DNA of 6,866 nt from contig JAHJDS010000071.1 in NCBI GenBank assembly GCA_018812395.1, forward strand, positions 1 to 6,866, read 5' to 3'. Below are positions 1 through 5,316 of the stretch, one piece after another. Position 1 is the first letter of the stretch, and the number at the start of each line of letters is the position of its first letter. The translations under genes were made by a program, and so were the position numbers. Source of the DNA: Pseudomonadota bacterium (lineage in GTDB: Bacteria > Desulfobacterota > Desulfarculia > Desulfarculales > JAHJDS01). The notes beneath the pieces are model-generated. The model was not told the origin of the DNA. It ran no database searches and was given only the letters and a program-made list of their open reading frames with translations.

Positions 1-369
1 CCGCAGGGCCCCGGCGTCGATCACCATCCCCGGCGTGATCACCCGCACCACTTCCCTCTTAACCAGGCCCTTGGCCTTTTTGGGGTCCTCGGTCTGCTCG
101 CACACGGCCACGGTCAGACCGGCCCGGGTCAGACGGTTCAGGTACTGGTCCGCCGCGTGATGGGGAACGCCGCACATGGGGATCGGTCGGCCGTCGAGCC
201 GACCCCGGGCGGTGAGGGTGATGTCCAGGACCGGGGCCGCCTTTTCGGCGTCCTCGAAGAACATCTCGTAGAAATCGCCCATGCGTAAGAAAAGGATGGC
301 CCCGGGATACTCCTCCTTGAGGGTGAAGTACTGCCTGACCATGGGCGTCAGATTACCGGGCCGACTCAC
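1..369 (-). CDS. mutS: DNA mismatch repair protein MutS, N-terminal part (runs off the left edge)
   Basis: MutS recognises mismatched and looped DNA and starts methyl-independent or MutL-dependent repair in the cytoplasm. Only the first 123 codons lie here, covering the mismatch-binding domain I. Near the N-terminus the sequence reads [18 protein letters not shown], followed by [16 protein letters not shown]. Phe33-Tyr34-Glu35 is the conserved Phe-x-Glu motif that stacks on the mismatch. Further on are [18 protein letters not shown] and [10 protein letters not shown], all standard MutS blocks, and the window ends in [15 protein letters not shown] chose the GTG at 367-369 because AGGAGA (374-379 on the complement) sits at good distance and SRPGNLTPM aligns with normal MutS starts; an internal ATG nine codons later would trim this. 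It is transcribed away from the flagellar unit to its right. The product is clear; only the ATPase half is missing because of the window edge. Confidence 0.97.
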   Translation of the reverse strand, partial: MSRPGNLTPMVRQYFTLKEEYPGAILFLRMGDFYEMFFEDAEKAAPVLDITLTARGRLDGRPIPMCGVPHHAADQYLNRLTRAGLTVAVCEQTEDPKKAKGLVKREVVRVITPGMVIDAGALR

Positions 370-396
370 TGGTTCTCCTGCAGGATGATTCATATT

Positions 397-425
397 ATTC
401 TACCGGACATCGCCGAGCGAAAACC
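397..425 (-). promoter_or_regulatory. Possible sigma-70 promoter for mutS
   Basis: On the complement, a -10-like TAGAAT (397-402) lies 17 bases from a poor -35-like GGTTTT (420-425), about 27 bases upstream of the mutS GTG. The -10 matches five of six consensus bases, while the -35 is weak. This is a plausible housekeeping promoter and no more. Confidence 0.3.
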
Positions 426-807
426 AGGGGGCTCTCCTCTCGGCCTCAATAAACCTTTTTGCCGCGGTGTGGCCAATTATTTGCCGCGATTGACCGGCGC
501 CAGGGGACCCTGGTCCCAGGTTTGATGGCGCCACATCCCGCACCACGGCCGGGAAAATCATGGATTGACCGAGATCGCGACACGATACTGAAGCCGGCCG
601 ATAGACAACTTCGGCCCATGGTCGTCCCCTGGAGGTACGTCAAGCCCTACATCGGCGCCCGGGAAATTTAAGTTCTGACTGTTGGTGATGGCTGGTCAGG
701 GTTGGCGGCCGGGCTTATCGAGGCCGAACCGCCCGGATGTCCCACATATTTTTGCCAATAATATTGACAAGTAAGCCCGAGCCGTAGACTTTTTTGAAAA
801 AAACCTT
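426..807. other. Intergenic stretch between mutS and the flagellar unit, no convincing gene
   Basis: No convincing gene is visible. Short open frames exist on both strands, but they lack a ribosome binding site and recognisable protein patterns. The stretch holds a compact dyad GGGACC-CT-GGTCCC at 504-517. It also has a looser dyad CCGGGC (709-714)/GCCCGG (731-736), and a CTGAC (675-679)/GTCAG (695-699) pair. From about 740 the sequence becomes AT-rich, leading into the promoter upstream of the small gene. Confidence 0.6.
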
Positions 808-834
808 TAAGATTTAACTCAAGGGGTCCGATAA
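808..834 (+). promoter_or_regulatory. Sigma-28 (FliA-type) flagellar promoter
   Basis: TAAGATTT at 808-815, an 11-base spacer, then TCCGATAA at 827-834. The enterobacterial FliA consensus is TAAAGTTT-N11-GCCGATAA, so the -35 matches 6 of 8, the -10 matches 7 of 8, and the spacer is exact. It lies directly upstream of a unit containing a flagellar rod-hook family gene, which is what sigma-28 would control. Transcription would begin around 840-842. That argues against the GTG at 840 as the start of the first gene and for the ATG at 867. Confidence 0.7.
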
Positions 835-866
835 GAAGGGTGAAACGCACACTTGGGTATTTTGCC

Positions 867-1142
867 ATGCGTGTCGACGCCCCTCATCTCCGATTGGTGG
901 TCAACAAAGACCGCCCGGCCCAGAAAACGGATCAGGGCCGGAAAAAGACCACGTCGGAGCCCTGGTCCGGGACCGAGGTCAGCCTGGTGTACAAGGAGAA
1001 CCAGGCCTCGTCCCAGAACGCCATCGGATCGGTTTCCGAGGCCCAGGTCCTGCTGCGGACGATCATCAACCGCAAGCAAGACCTGGTGGACGCCCACCAG
1101 GGCCTGGACCCGAAACGAATCTGGCACGTGCTGCAGGATTAA
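867..1142 (+). CDS. Small unrecognised protein in a flagellar unit
   Basis: This is a 91-residue soluble, basic protein without signal peptide or membrane segment. I do not recognise a named family. The N-terminal half is polar and rich in Lys, Arg and Gln, likely flexible. The C-terminal half (about 54-91) looks like two amphipathic helices ending in AHQGLDPKRIWHVLQD. It ends 13 bases before the flagellar rod-hook gene, so the two are probably co-transcribed from the sigma-28 promoter at 808-834. A role in flagellar assembly is therefore an inference from position only. The frame is open back to a GTG at 840, giving 100 residues. I prefer ATG 867 because the predicted transcript starts at about 840, although its ribosome binding site is weak. 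A longer open frame overlaps it in another phase, but that phase is explained by the downstream gene's frame remaining open upstream. Confidence 0.6.
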   Translation: MRVDAPHLRLVVNKDRPAQKTDQGRKKTTSEPWSGTEVSLVYKENQASSQNAIGSVSEAQVLLRTIINRKQDLVDAHQGLDPKRIWHVLQD

Positions 1143-1155
1143 GCGGAGGGGCACG

Positions 1156-1911
1156 ATGCTGCTGGGCATGTCCGCCGCCCTGTCCGGGGTCCGGTCGTTC
1201 AGCCGCCGGCTCAGCGTCTCGGGCCACAACGTGGCCAACGTCGCCACGCCCGGTTTCAAGGCGCAACGCCTCGAGGTCGCCGACGCGGCGAGCACCGGTC
1301 TGGGTCTGGCCCAGGCCGCGGCCGACCAGGCCGGGATGGGCGTCCAGAGCGTCGGCCTGTACCGCCTCATGACCAGCGGCGGCGCGCTCCACACCGGCCG
1401 CCCGTTGGATCTGGCCATCGACGGACCGGGCTTCTTCCAGGTCAGCCGGGGCGGAGAGACCCTGTACTCCCGGGCCGGCGCGCTCACGATGAACTCGGAA
1501 GGCTATCTGACCGACCCGGCCGGCAACCGCCTCGAACCCCCCATCCAGGTGCCACCCACCGCCCAATCAATGACCATCGACGCCGGCGGCGGGGTGTCGA
1601 TTATCGGCCCCGACGGCCAGGAGATCGGCGCCGGTCAGATTCAACTGGTTAGCTTCCCCGACCCCCAAAGCCTGGCCGCCCAGGGCGGCAATCTGTTCGC
1701 CGCCACGGCCGCGGCCGGGGCGCCGATCATCTCCGTACCAGGTCAAAACGGCCTGGGCCGAATCCGCCAGGGTTTTTTGGAAACGTCCAACGTGGACCTG
1801 GCCGGCGAGATGGTCGATCAGATCACGGCCGAGGCCGGCTTCAAGGCCAACGTCAAGACCCTCCAAACCGCCGACGAGATGCTGGGGACCGTCATCGACC
1901 TCATCGAATGA
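1156..1911 (+). CDS. Flagellar rod-hook family protein (FlgF/FlgG/FlgE-like)
   Basis: This is a 251-residue axial protein of the flagellar rod or hook, secreted through the flagellar type III apparatus and so lacking a Sec signal. The N-terminal rod helix region (about 4-38) carries the family signature NVANVATPGFKAQR. Residues 75-96 read GGALHTGRPLDLAIDGPGFF, the FlgE/F/G core motif, followed by YSRAGALTMNSEGYLTDPAGN. The C-terminal rod helix begins at QGFLETSNVDLAGEMVDQI (205-223) and ends KTLQTADEMLGTVIDLIE, closer to FlgE/FlgG than to FlgB/FlgC. Length fits FlgF or FlgG; a full hook protein is usually longer. I chose ATG 1156 because GGAGGGG lies 5-11 bases upstream and homologues begin here, although the frame is open back to 853. 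It sits without other flagellar structural genes in view, so which paralogue it is cannot be decided. Confidence 0.9.
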   Translation: MLLGMSAALSGVRSFSRRLSVSGHNVANVATPGFKAQRLEVADAASTGLGLAQAAADQAGMGVQSVGLYRLMTSGGALHTGRPLDLAIDGPGFFQVSRGGETLYSRAGALTMNSEGYLTDPAGNRLEPPIQVPPTAQSMTIDAGGGVSIIGPDGQEIGAGQIQLVSFPDPQSLAAQGGNLFAATAAAGAPIISVPGQNGLGRIRQGFLETSNVDLAGEMVDQITAEAGFKANVKTLQTADEMLGTVIDLIE

Positions 1912-1992
1912 ACGGTCCGAAAATAAACTAAAGCCATTCAACACCGCTACGAATCAAGCCGTTGGGGAACTCCCTGCCCCGTCTCGAGGTCC

Positions 1993-2027
1993 AAAGGTCA
2001 GTCGTCCTGGGGGTCATGACCTTTTTT
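1993..2027 (+). terminator. Intrinsic terminator after the flagellar unit
   Basis: AAAGGTCA (1993-2000) pairs with TGACCTTT (2017-2024) across a 16-base loop, and a run of six T ends at 2027. It lies about 80 bases after the rod-hook stop codon and just before the ribosome binding site of the next gene, so it separates the two. The right arm also lies in a self-complementary GGTCATGACC (2012-2021), which could fold instead or bind a protein. Confidence 0.6.
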
Positions 2028-2046
2028 CGGAACAGGGGGAGAGAAA

Positions 2047-2376
2047 ATGAGTTACCGGATTTTTAGGCTGGTGTTGGCCGTGTTGGCGGCGGTCATCCTG
2101 ATGGCCCCGGCGGGCGAGACGGCCATGGCGGGCGACGCCGCGGTCAAGGCTGGTCAGACGATTGCCCCGCCGGCCTGGCCCACGGCGTGCAGGCTGGCCA
2201 TGAAGCATTGCCGGATCATCCGGACCTGCCGGACCGAACACGTCTCGGACTGCGCGACGGACGGCAAGTGCAAGCTGCGCTACCAACTCAAGCGCGTCTG
2301 TCGCTGCCGCGTCATCTGCCGGTGGCCCCATAGACCGAGGTGCGTGATCAACGCCCAGTGTCCCAATGACGTCTGA
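2047..2376 (+). CDS. Exported basic protein with ten cysteines, unknown function
   Basis: This 109-residue protein has a clear Sec signal: basic MSYRIFR, a hydrophobic stretch to about residue 20, and a probable cut after AMA at 28. The mature part of about 81 residues holds ten Cys at 48, 55, 61, 69, 75, 85, 87, 91, 99 and 105, with many Arg and Lys and few acidic residues. The even cysteine number fits up to five disulfides in the periplasm or outside the cell. There is no CxxCH haem motif, no CxxC pair and no lipobox. I recognise no family. Candidates are a small disulfide-rich binding or antimicrobial-like protein, a metal-binding protein, or a surface or spore-like structural peptide; none can be chosen from sequence. 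ATG 2047 follows AGGGGGAGA at 2034-2042. It stands alone between the rod-hook terminator and a convergent gene. Confidence 0.75.
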   Translation: MSYRIFRLVLAVLAAVILMAPAGETAMAGDAAVKAGQTIAPPAWPTACRLAMKHCRIIRTCRTEHVSDCATDGKCKLRYQLKRVCRCRVICRWPHRPRCVINAQCPNDV

Positions 2377-2397
2377 TCACGCGGCCCGGTGAATCAG
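2373..2397 (+). terminator. Imperfect hairpin overlapping the stop of the cysteine-rich gene
   Basis: CTGAT-CAC (2373-2380) pairs with GTG-A-ATCAG (2389-2397), with one bulged A and an 8-base GC-rich loop. It includes the stop codon. No T-run follows, so it may only stabilise the mRNA end. Confidence 0.3.
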
Positions 2398-2481
2398 GTC
2401 GCGACATGGCGCTGGTCAATACTCACCGGGGGGTAGTGAGGCATGGGACGAGGATCGGGGATGGTGGGCCATCGCCCGAGC

Positions 2482-2502
2482 CCGTTTGTTAACGGTATTT
2501 TT
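2482..2502 (+). terminator. Weak intrinsic terminator for the cysteine-rich gene
   Basis: CCGTT (2482-2486) and AACGG (2491-2495) form a 5-bp stem with a TGTT loop, followed by TATTTTT to 2502. It lies about 105 bases after the stop, back to back with the minus-strand terminator at 2503-2537. Confidence 0.4.
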
Positions 2503-2537
2503 AAAAAACGGTCGCCTCCTCCATGGAGGGGGCGACC
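2503..2537 (-). terminator. Strong intrinsic terminator of the kinase-like gene
   Basis: Read on the complement, GGTCGCC (2531-2537) pairs with GGCGACC (2510-2516), and the inner CCTCC/GGAGG extends the stem around a two-base AT apex. One unpaired base lies on each side. The stem is followed by G and six T (complement of 2503-2508). It starts 18 bases past the stop codon at 2555. Confidence 0.88.
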
Positions 2538-2554
2538 CTTGAGTAGGCGACTGA

Positions 2555-3367
2555 TTAGAAGGGCACGTAGTTGGACGGGGCCACGCCGACCCTGACGGCC
2601 TTGACGCCTTCGATGTCCGACACCGCGCCCCGGGCCTTGCGGGCCACCATGTCCTCCTGGACGATCGAGGCGTTGATCCGGGCGAACACCTCCCCTTCGC
2701 GGACCTGGACCTGCACGTCCGGGAAGATCTCCAACAGACGGGCCTCGACCTTGGCCTCCAGGGCACGGTCGGCCAGCATCTTGCGCATGACCGGCATGTG
2801 ACCGTTGGTCGAGATCTTCATGGCGTTGACGATGATCTCCACCGCCTGGTCGACGCCGATGCCCTGGAGGTTGAGGTAGATGTCGTAGAGTTCGGGGTCG
2901 TGGTTGTCCCGGTCGTAGAGGTACCTGGTCCAACCCTTGCGCTCGGCGTCCCGGCGTTCGATCAGCCGCCGGGCCTCGCCGGGATCGGTGATCCCCTCGC
3001 GGCGCATCTCCTCCCGGACCCGGTCATCGAGGTGGGTGATGATCCTCACCTTGAAGACGTGCGGCACGCCGGCCAGGAAGACGTGACCGGCCAGGCCGTG
3101 ATAGACCACGTTGTCGTGGCGCATGCGCTCGAAAAAGGCGGCCCGGAACATGGCGATGTAGCGTTCCTTCTTGGACAAGAACCGCTCCAGGACGCGGGGT
3201 GAATCGTGCAGGGCGCGCTTGAGGGCCTTTTGGGGTAAATTGAAGGCCTCACAGGCCTCTTGAATGACCTCGGGACCGATGCATTCGTAGCCCAGGCGCT
3301 GGGCGACCTTGTCGGCGATTTCCTGGCCGTGGCTGAAGGAATCGTGGGAGATGGTGATGATGGCCAT
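2555..3367 (-). CDS. Cytidylate-kinase-like protein with C-terminal BON-like segment
   Basis: This 270-residue cytoplasmic protein belongs by pattern to the cytidylate-kinase-like family (Pfam Cytidylate_kin2 type): MAIITISHDSFSHGQEIADK, then RLGYECIGPEVIQEA, NVVYHGLAGHVFLAGVPH (86-103), VRIITHLDDRVREEM and a lid-like Arg-rich stretch (117-144). True CMP kinases phosphorylate CMP/dCMP, but the activity of this branch is, to my knowledge, unestablished. The P-loop position reads DSFSHGQE (9-16), lacking both the classical GxxGxGK form and a basic residue at the Lys position. Residues about 200-262 (DRALEAKVEARLLE ... VREGEVFARINA ... DIEGVKAVRVGV) look like a BON domain, a lipid- or ligand-binding fold. 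ATG 3367 follows GGGGTA and a run of eight A. It has its own leader with a sigma-54-like promoter and its own terminator. I infer a regulatory or signalling role rather than nucleotide metabolism. Confidence 0.85.
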   Translation of the reverse strand: MAIITISHDSFSHGQEIADKVAQRLGYECIGPEVIQEACEAFNLPQKALKRALHDSPRVLERFLSKKERYIAMFRAAFFERMRHDNVVYHGLAGHVFLAGVPHVFKVRIITHLDDRVREEMRREGITDPGEARRLIERRDAERKGWTRYLYDRDNHDPELYDIYLNLQGIGVDQAVEIIVNAMKISTNGHMPVMRKMLADRALEAKVEARLLEIFPDVQVQVREGEVFARINASIVQEDMVARKARGAVSDIEGVKAVRVGVAPSNYVPF

Positions 3368-3434
3368 TTTTTTTACCCCGTTGGTGTTGCTGGGCCGCTG
3401 GTGCTGACCAGGGCCTCTGTTGCCTTTTTAAGCA

Positions 3435-3451
3435 TACAGGAATCGTGCCAA
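3435..3451 (-). promoter_or_regulatory. Sigma-54-like promoter upstream of the kinase-like gene
   Basis: On the complement the sequence is TTGGCACG-ATTC-CTGTA. The -24 element is perfect against TGGCACG-N4-TTGCW, and the -12 element keeps the G in the correct place but has T where the near-invariant C should be. It would start transcription about 55-60 bases before the ATG at 3367. The adjacent gene upstream encodes a sigma-54 activator, which fits. The -12 mismatch keeps this a candidate only. Confidence 0.5.
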
Positions 3452-3570
3452 GGGGCGATATCGGCTTATATTGTTGATTTAATTGGTATTTAACGCAAGA
3501 CACTTCTCAAGGGGCCATGGGGCGGATGATGCATTATTAAACGCTCGGCCTGTTTTTAGGTCAATATCTT

Positions 3571-3628
3571 TTGCAAATCAATATGTTGTCGAAATAGTAT
3601 CTATTGGCAACGTCGTTATTATTTGCAA
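3571..3628. repeat. AT-rich imperfect palindrome just after the activator gene
   Basis: TTGCAAAT (3571-3578) is the exact complement of ATTTGCAA (3621-3628). Pairing continues with AAT/ATT (3580-3582/3618-3620, bulged C), GTTG (3585-3588)/CAAC (3608-3611) and AATAG (3593-3597)/CTATT (3601-3605) around a TAT apex. The structure is AT-rich in a GC-rich neighbourhood and lies four bases from the activator stop codon. No T-run follows on the minus strand. It could be an unusual transcript end or a protein-binding site upstream of the sigma-54-like promoter. Confidence 0.5.
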
Positions 3629-3631
3629 CGT

Positions 3632-5107
3632 TCAGGCCTCGGCCTCGGCCTGCAACCGTTTCAGCTTGCGCCACAGGCTGGCCCGATTGATACCTAAAAT
3701 TTCGGACGCGCGGGTCTTGTTGCCCCGGCAGGCGGCCAGCACCTCGAAAATATACCGCTCCTCCATCTCGGCCAGGGTCACCAGGTCTTGGCGCCCTTGG
3801 GGCGGGAAATGATCCGCCTCCTTGAACCTTCCCGGCAGGTGCTGCCGCTCGATCACCCGGTCCTCGCACAGGATCACCGCCCGCTCGATCACGTTGGCCA
3901 ACTCCCGAACGTTCCCCGGAAACGGGTAGGACATGAAGACTTCGATCACCTCGTCGGAGACGTGTTCCACCTCCTTGTCGAATTCCCGGCGATACTTGTC
4001 CAGAAAATAACTGCACAGGGGCGGGATGTCGTCCCGGCGCTCCCGGAGCGGCGGAATGCGTATCTCGAACCCGTTCAGCCGGTAGTAGAGGTCCTCCCGG
4101 AACTGGCCGGCCTCGACCTTCTTTTTGAGGCTCTGGTTGGTCGCCGCCAGGACCCGGCCGTCCACCGGTATTTCCTCGGTGCCCCCCACCCGGATGATCG
4201 TCCTCTCCTGCAAGACCCGCAACAGCTGAACCTGCATCGGGGGGGGCGTGTCGCCGACTTCGTCCAGAAGCAGGGTCCCGCCGGACGAGGCCTCGAACAT
4301 GCCTTTCTTGGTGCGTACCGCCCCGGTGAAGGCCTCCTTCTCGTGGCCGAATAGCTCGTTGCTCAGGAGTTCCTGACTGAAGGAGCCGCAGTTGATGGCC
4401 AGAAAGCGGTTTCCACGGCGGGGGCTCAGATTGTGAATCGCCTTGGCCACCAGTTCCTTGCCGGTGCCCGTCTCCCCCTGGATGAGGACCGTGCAGTCCA
4501 GAACGGCCACCTTGGCGATGCTGTTCTTGAGTTCCTGCATCGGGGGGGTCTCGCCGATGAGCCGGGGCCCCTGGAAGTATTCGATGGCCGGTGCGGGGAG
4601 GTCGAGGGGGCGCTTCCGCTTTTCCAGGGTCTGACGGGCCGCCAGCAACTCGATTTCTTCGGGCCGGATACCGAACATGCCCTCCGGAGTCGCGCCCCCG
4701 GACTCGTCGACGTCGGCCGGCGGGGTGATGATGATCATCCCGGACTTGGACCTGAACTTCTTGATAAAACCCCACAGGCTGGACATGTCGTCCTTTTCGA
4801 AATAGGCCGCGTTGAGGGCCTCGGTGGCCTGCTTGACCTTTTCGTCGCCGTGGGCGGTCAAAAGGACGGTCCGCAGATCAGGGTGGATCTCCTTGAGCTT
4901 GGCGATGATCACCAGCCCGTCCAGATCGGGCATGTTCAAATCGACGATCGCCAGATCGATATCGCGGTTCTTCGCCGTTTCAATGGCTTCCAGGCCATGG
5001 GTGGCCGTCAGCGGCTCGAATCCCAGGAGCCTCATCCGCTCGGAGATGGACTCCAGAAACCGCTCTTCGTCGTCCACTATCAGGATCTTGGCGACGGTCT
5101 CTTCCAT
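3632..5107 (-). CDS. Sigma-54-dependent response regulator (NtrC family)
   Basis: This 491-residue cytoplasmic activator of sigma-54 RNA polymerase has three domains in order. The receiver (about 6-117) has Asp12, Asp13, the phospho-acceptor Asp56 in VDLNMPD, Thr84 and Lys105. The AAA+ domain (about 180-410) has Walker A GETGTGKE (211-218), Walker [11 protein letters not shown] (277-286), sensor AATN (321-324), [10 protein letters not shown] (336-345) and PGNVREL (398-404). The Fis-type helix-turn-helix is near 461-486 ([20 protein letters not shown]). The sigma-54 contact loop reads EAFTGA (258-263), with Glu for the first Gly of GAFTGA. Start ATG 5107 has AGGA about 12 bases upstream. Its receiver is a close relative of the two in the tandem receiver protein just upstream. 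No cognate histidine kinase is in view. The neighbouring sigma-54-like promoter at 3435-3451 is a candidate target. Confidence 0.96.
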   Translation of the reverse strand: MEETVAKILIVDDEERFLESISERMRLLGFEPLTATHGLEAIETAKNRDIDLAIVDLNMPDLDGLVIIAKLKEIHPDLRTVLLTAHGDEKVKQATEALNAAYFEKDDMSSLWGFIKKFRSKSGMIIITPPADVDESGGATPEGMFGIRPEEIELLAARQTLEKRKRPLDLPAPAIEYFQGPRLIGETPPMQELKNSIAKVAVLDCTVLIQGETGTGKELVAKAIHNLSPRRGNRFLAINCGSFSQELLSNELFGHEKEAFTGAVRTKKGMFEASSGGTLLLDEVGDTPPPMQVQLLRVLQERTIIRVGGTEEIPVDGRVLAATNQSLKKKVEAGQFREDLYYRLNGFEIRIPPLRERRDDIPPLCSYFLDKYRREFDKEVEHVSDEVIEVFMSYPFPGNVRELANVIERAVILCEDRVIERQHLPGRFKEADHFPPQGRQDLVTLAEMEERYIFEVLAACRGNKTRASEILGINRASLWRKLKRLQAEAEA

Positions 5108-5135
5108 GAATCACTGTCCTGAAATGGTCCCACCG

Positions 5136-5174
5136 GGCCGGGCCGTTGTTGCCGTCCGCGACAACGGCCCGGCC
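5136..5174. repeat. 14-bp perfect GC-rich hairpin in the activator leader
   Basis: GGCCGGGCCGTTGT (5136-5149) is the exact complement of ACAACGGCCCGGCC (5161-5174), with an 11-base loop that can pair two more bases. It lies about 29 bases upstream of the activator ATG. No T-run follows on either strand, so it is not a standard intrinsic terminator. It could be a REP-like element, an mRNA-stabilising structure, or a leader element limiting activator expression. Confidence 0.7.
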
Positions 5175-5184
5175 GAACGTCGTA

Positions 5185-5213
5185 TATAGATAAACACCCT
5201 ATATATAAACACC
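5185..5213 (-). promoter_or_regulatory. Tandem 14-bp AT-rich direct repeats, probable promoter or operator of the activator
   Basis: On the complement, GGTGTTTATATATA (5200-5213) and GGTGTTTATCTATA (5185-5198) are direct copies with one mismatch, spaced by one base (15-bp period). The block is sharply AT-rich against its surroundings. The second copy includes a -10-like TATATA, with TGTTTA, a poor -35, 17 bases upstream. It lies about 78 bases before the activator ATG. A regulator-bound promoter is the simplest reading. Confidence 0.5.
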
Positions 5214-5287
5214 GTGGGGGGGGTAAATCAAGAGCCCCGGAGCGGGCCTGGTGAAGCCCGGGCGGACCGCGGCGGCCTCCCGTGACC

Positions 5288-5309
5288 GGGGACCCTGGTG
5301 ATGGTCCCC
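5288..5309 (-). terminator. Hairpin after the tandem receiver gene
   Basis: GGGGACC (5288-5294) pairs with GGTCCCC (5303-5309) over an 8-base loop, 8 bases past the receiver gene's stop at 5317. No T-run follows, so termination would be inefficient or Rho-assisted. Confidence 0.45.
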
Positions 5310-5316
5310 AGGCCGC

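Noticed and set aside
459..671. Plus-strand open frame of 70 codons (TTG start) in the gap after mutS
   Set aside because: No ribosome binding site, no recognised protein pattern, and another frame is open on the opposite strand over the same bases; GC-rich DNA gives such frames by chance.
853..1155. N-terminal extension of the rod-hook frame upstream of 1156
   Set aside because: The extension is an Arg/Pro/Thr-rich out-of-phase reading of the small upstream gene. The family start and a strong ribosome binding site point to 1156.
819..1566. Long minus-strand open frames opposite the flagellar unit
   Set aside because: Shadows of the real gene in GC-rich DNA; low-complexity Arg/Gly/Pro composition and no motifs.
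2047..2376. Cysteine-rich protein as a multihaem cytochrome c
   Set aside because: No CxxCH motif at any of the ten cysteines.
2798..3202. Acidic, Val/Asp-rich plus-strand open frame opposite the kinase-like gene
   Set aside because: Antisense shadow of codon-biased coding DNA; no start signals and no family.
3360..3375. Run of eight A before the kinase-like ATG as a programmed slippage site
   Set aside because: It lies outside the coding frame, just before the start codon; more likely only an AT-rich translation start region.
3561..4775. 404-codon minus-strand open frame overlapping the sigma-54 activator
   Set aside because: Same strand, wrong phase; composition is Gly/Arg/Pro-rich and the in-phase frame carries every NtrC-family motif.
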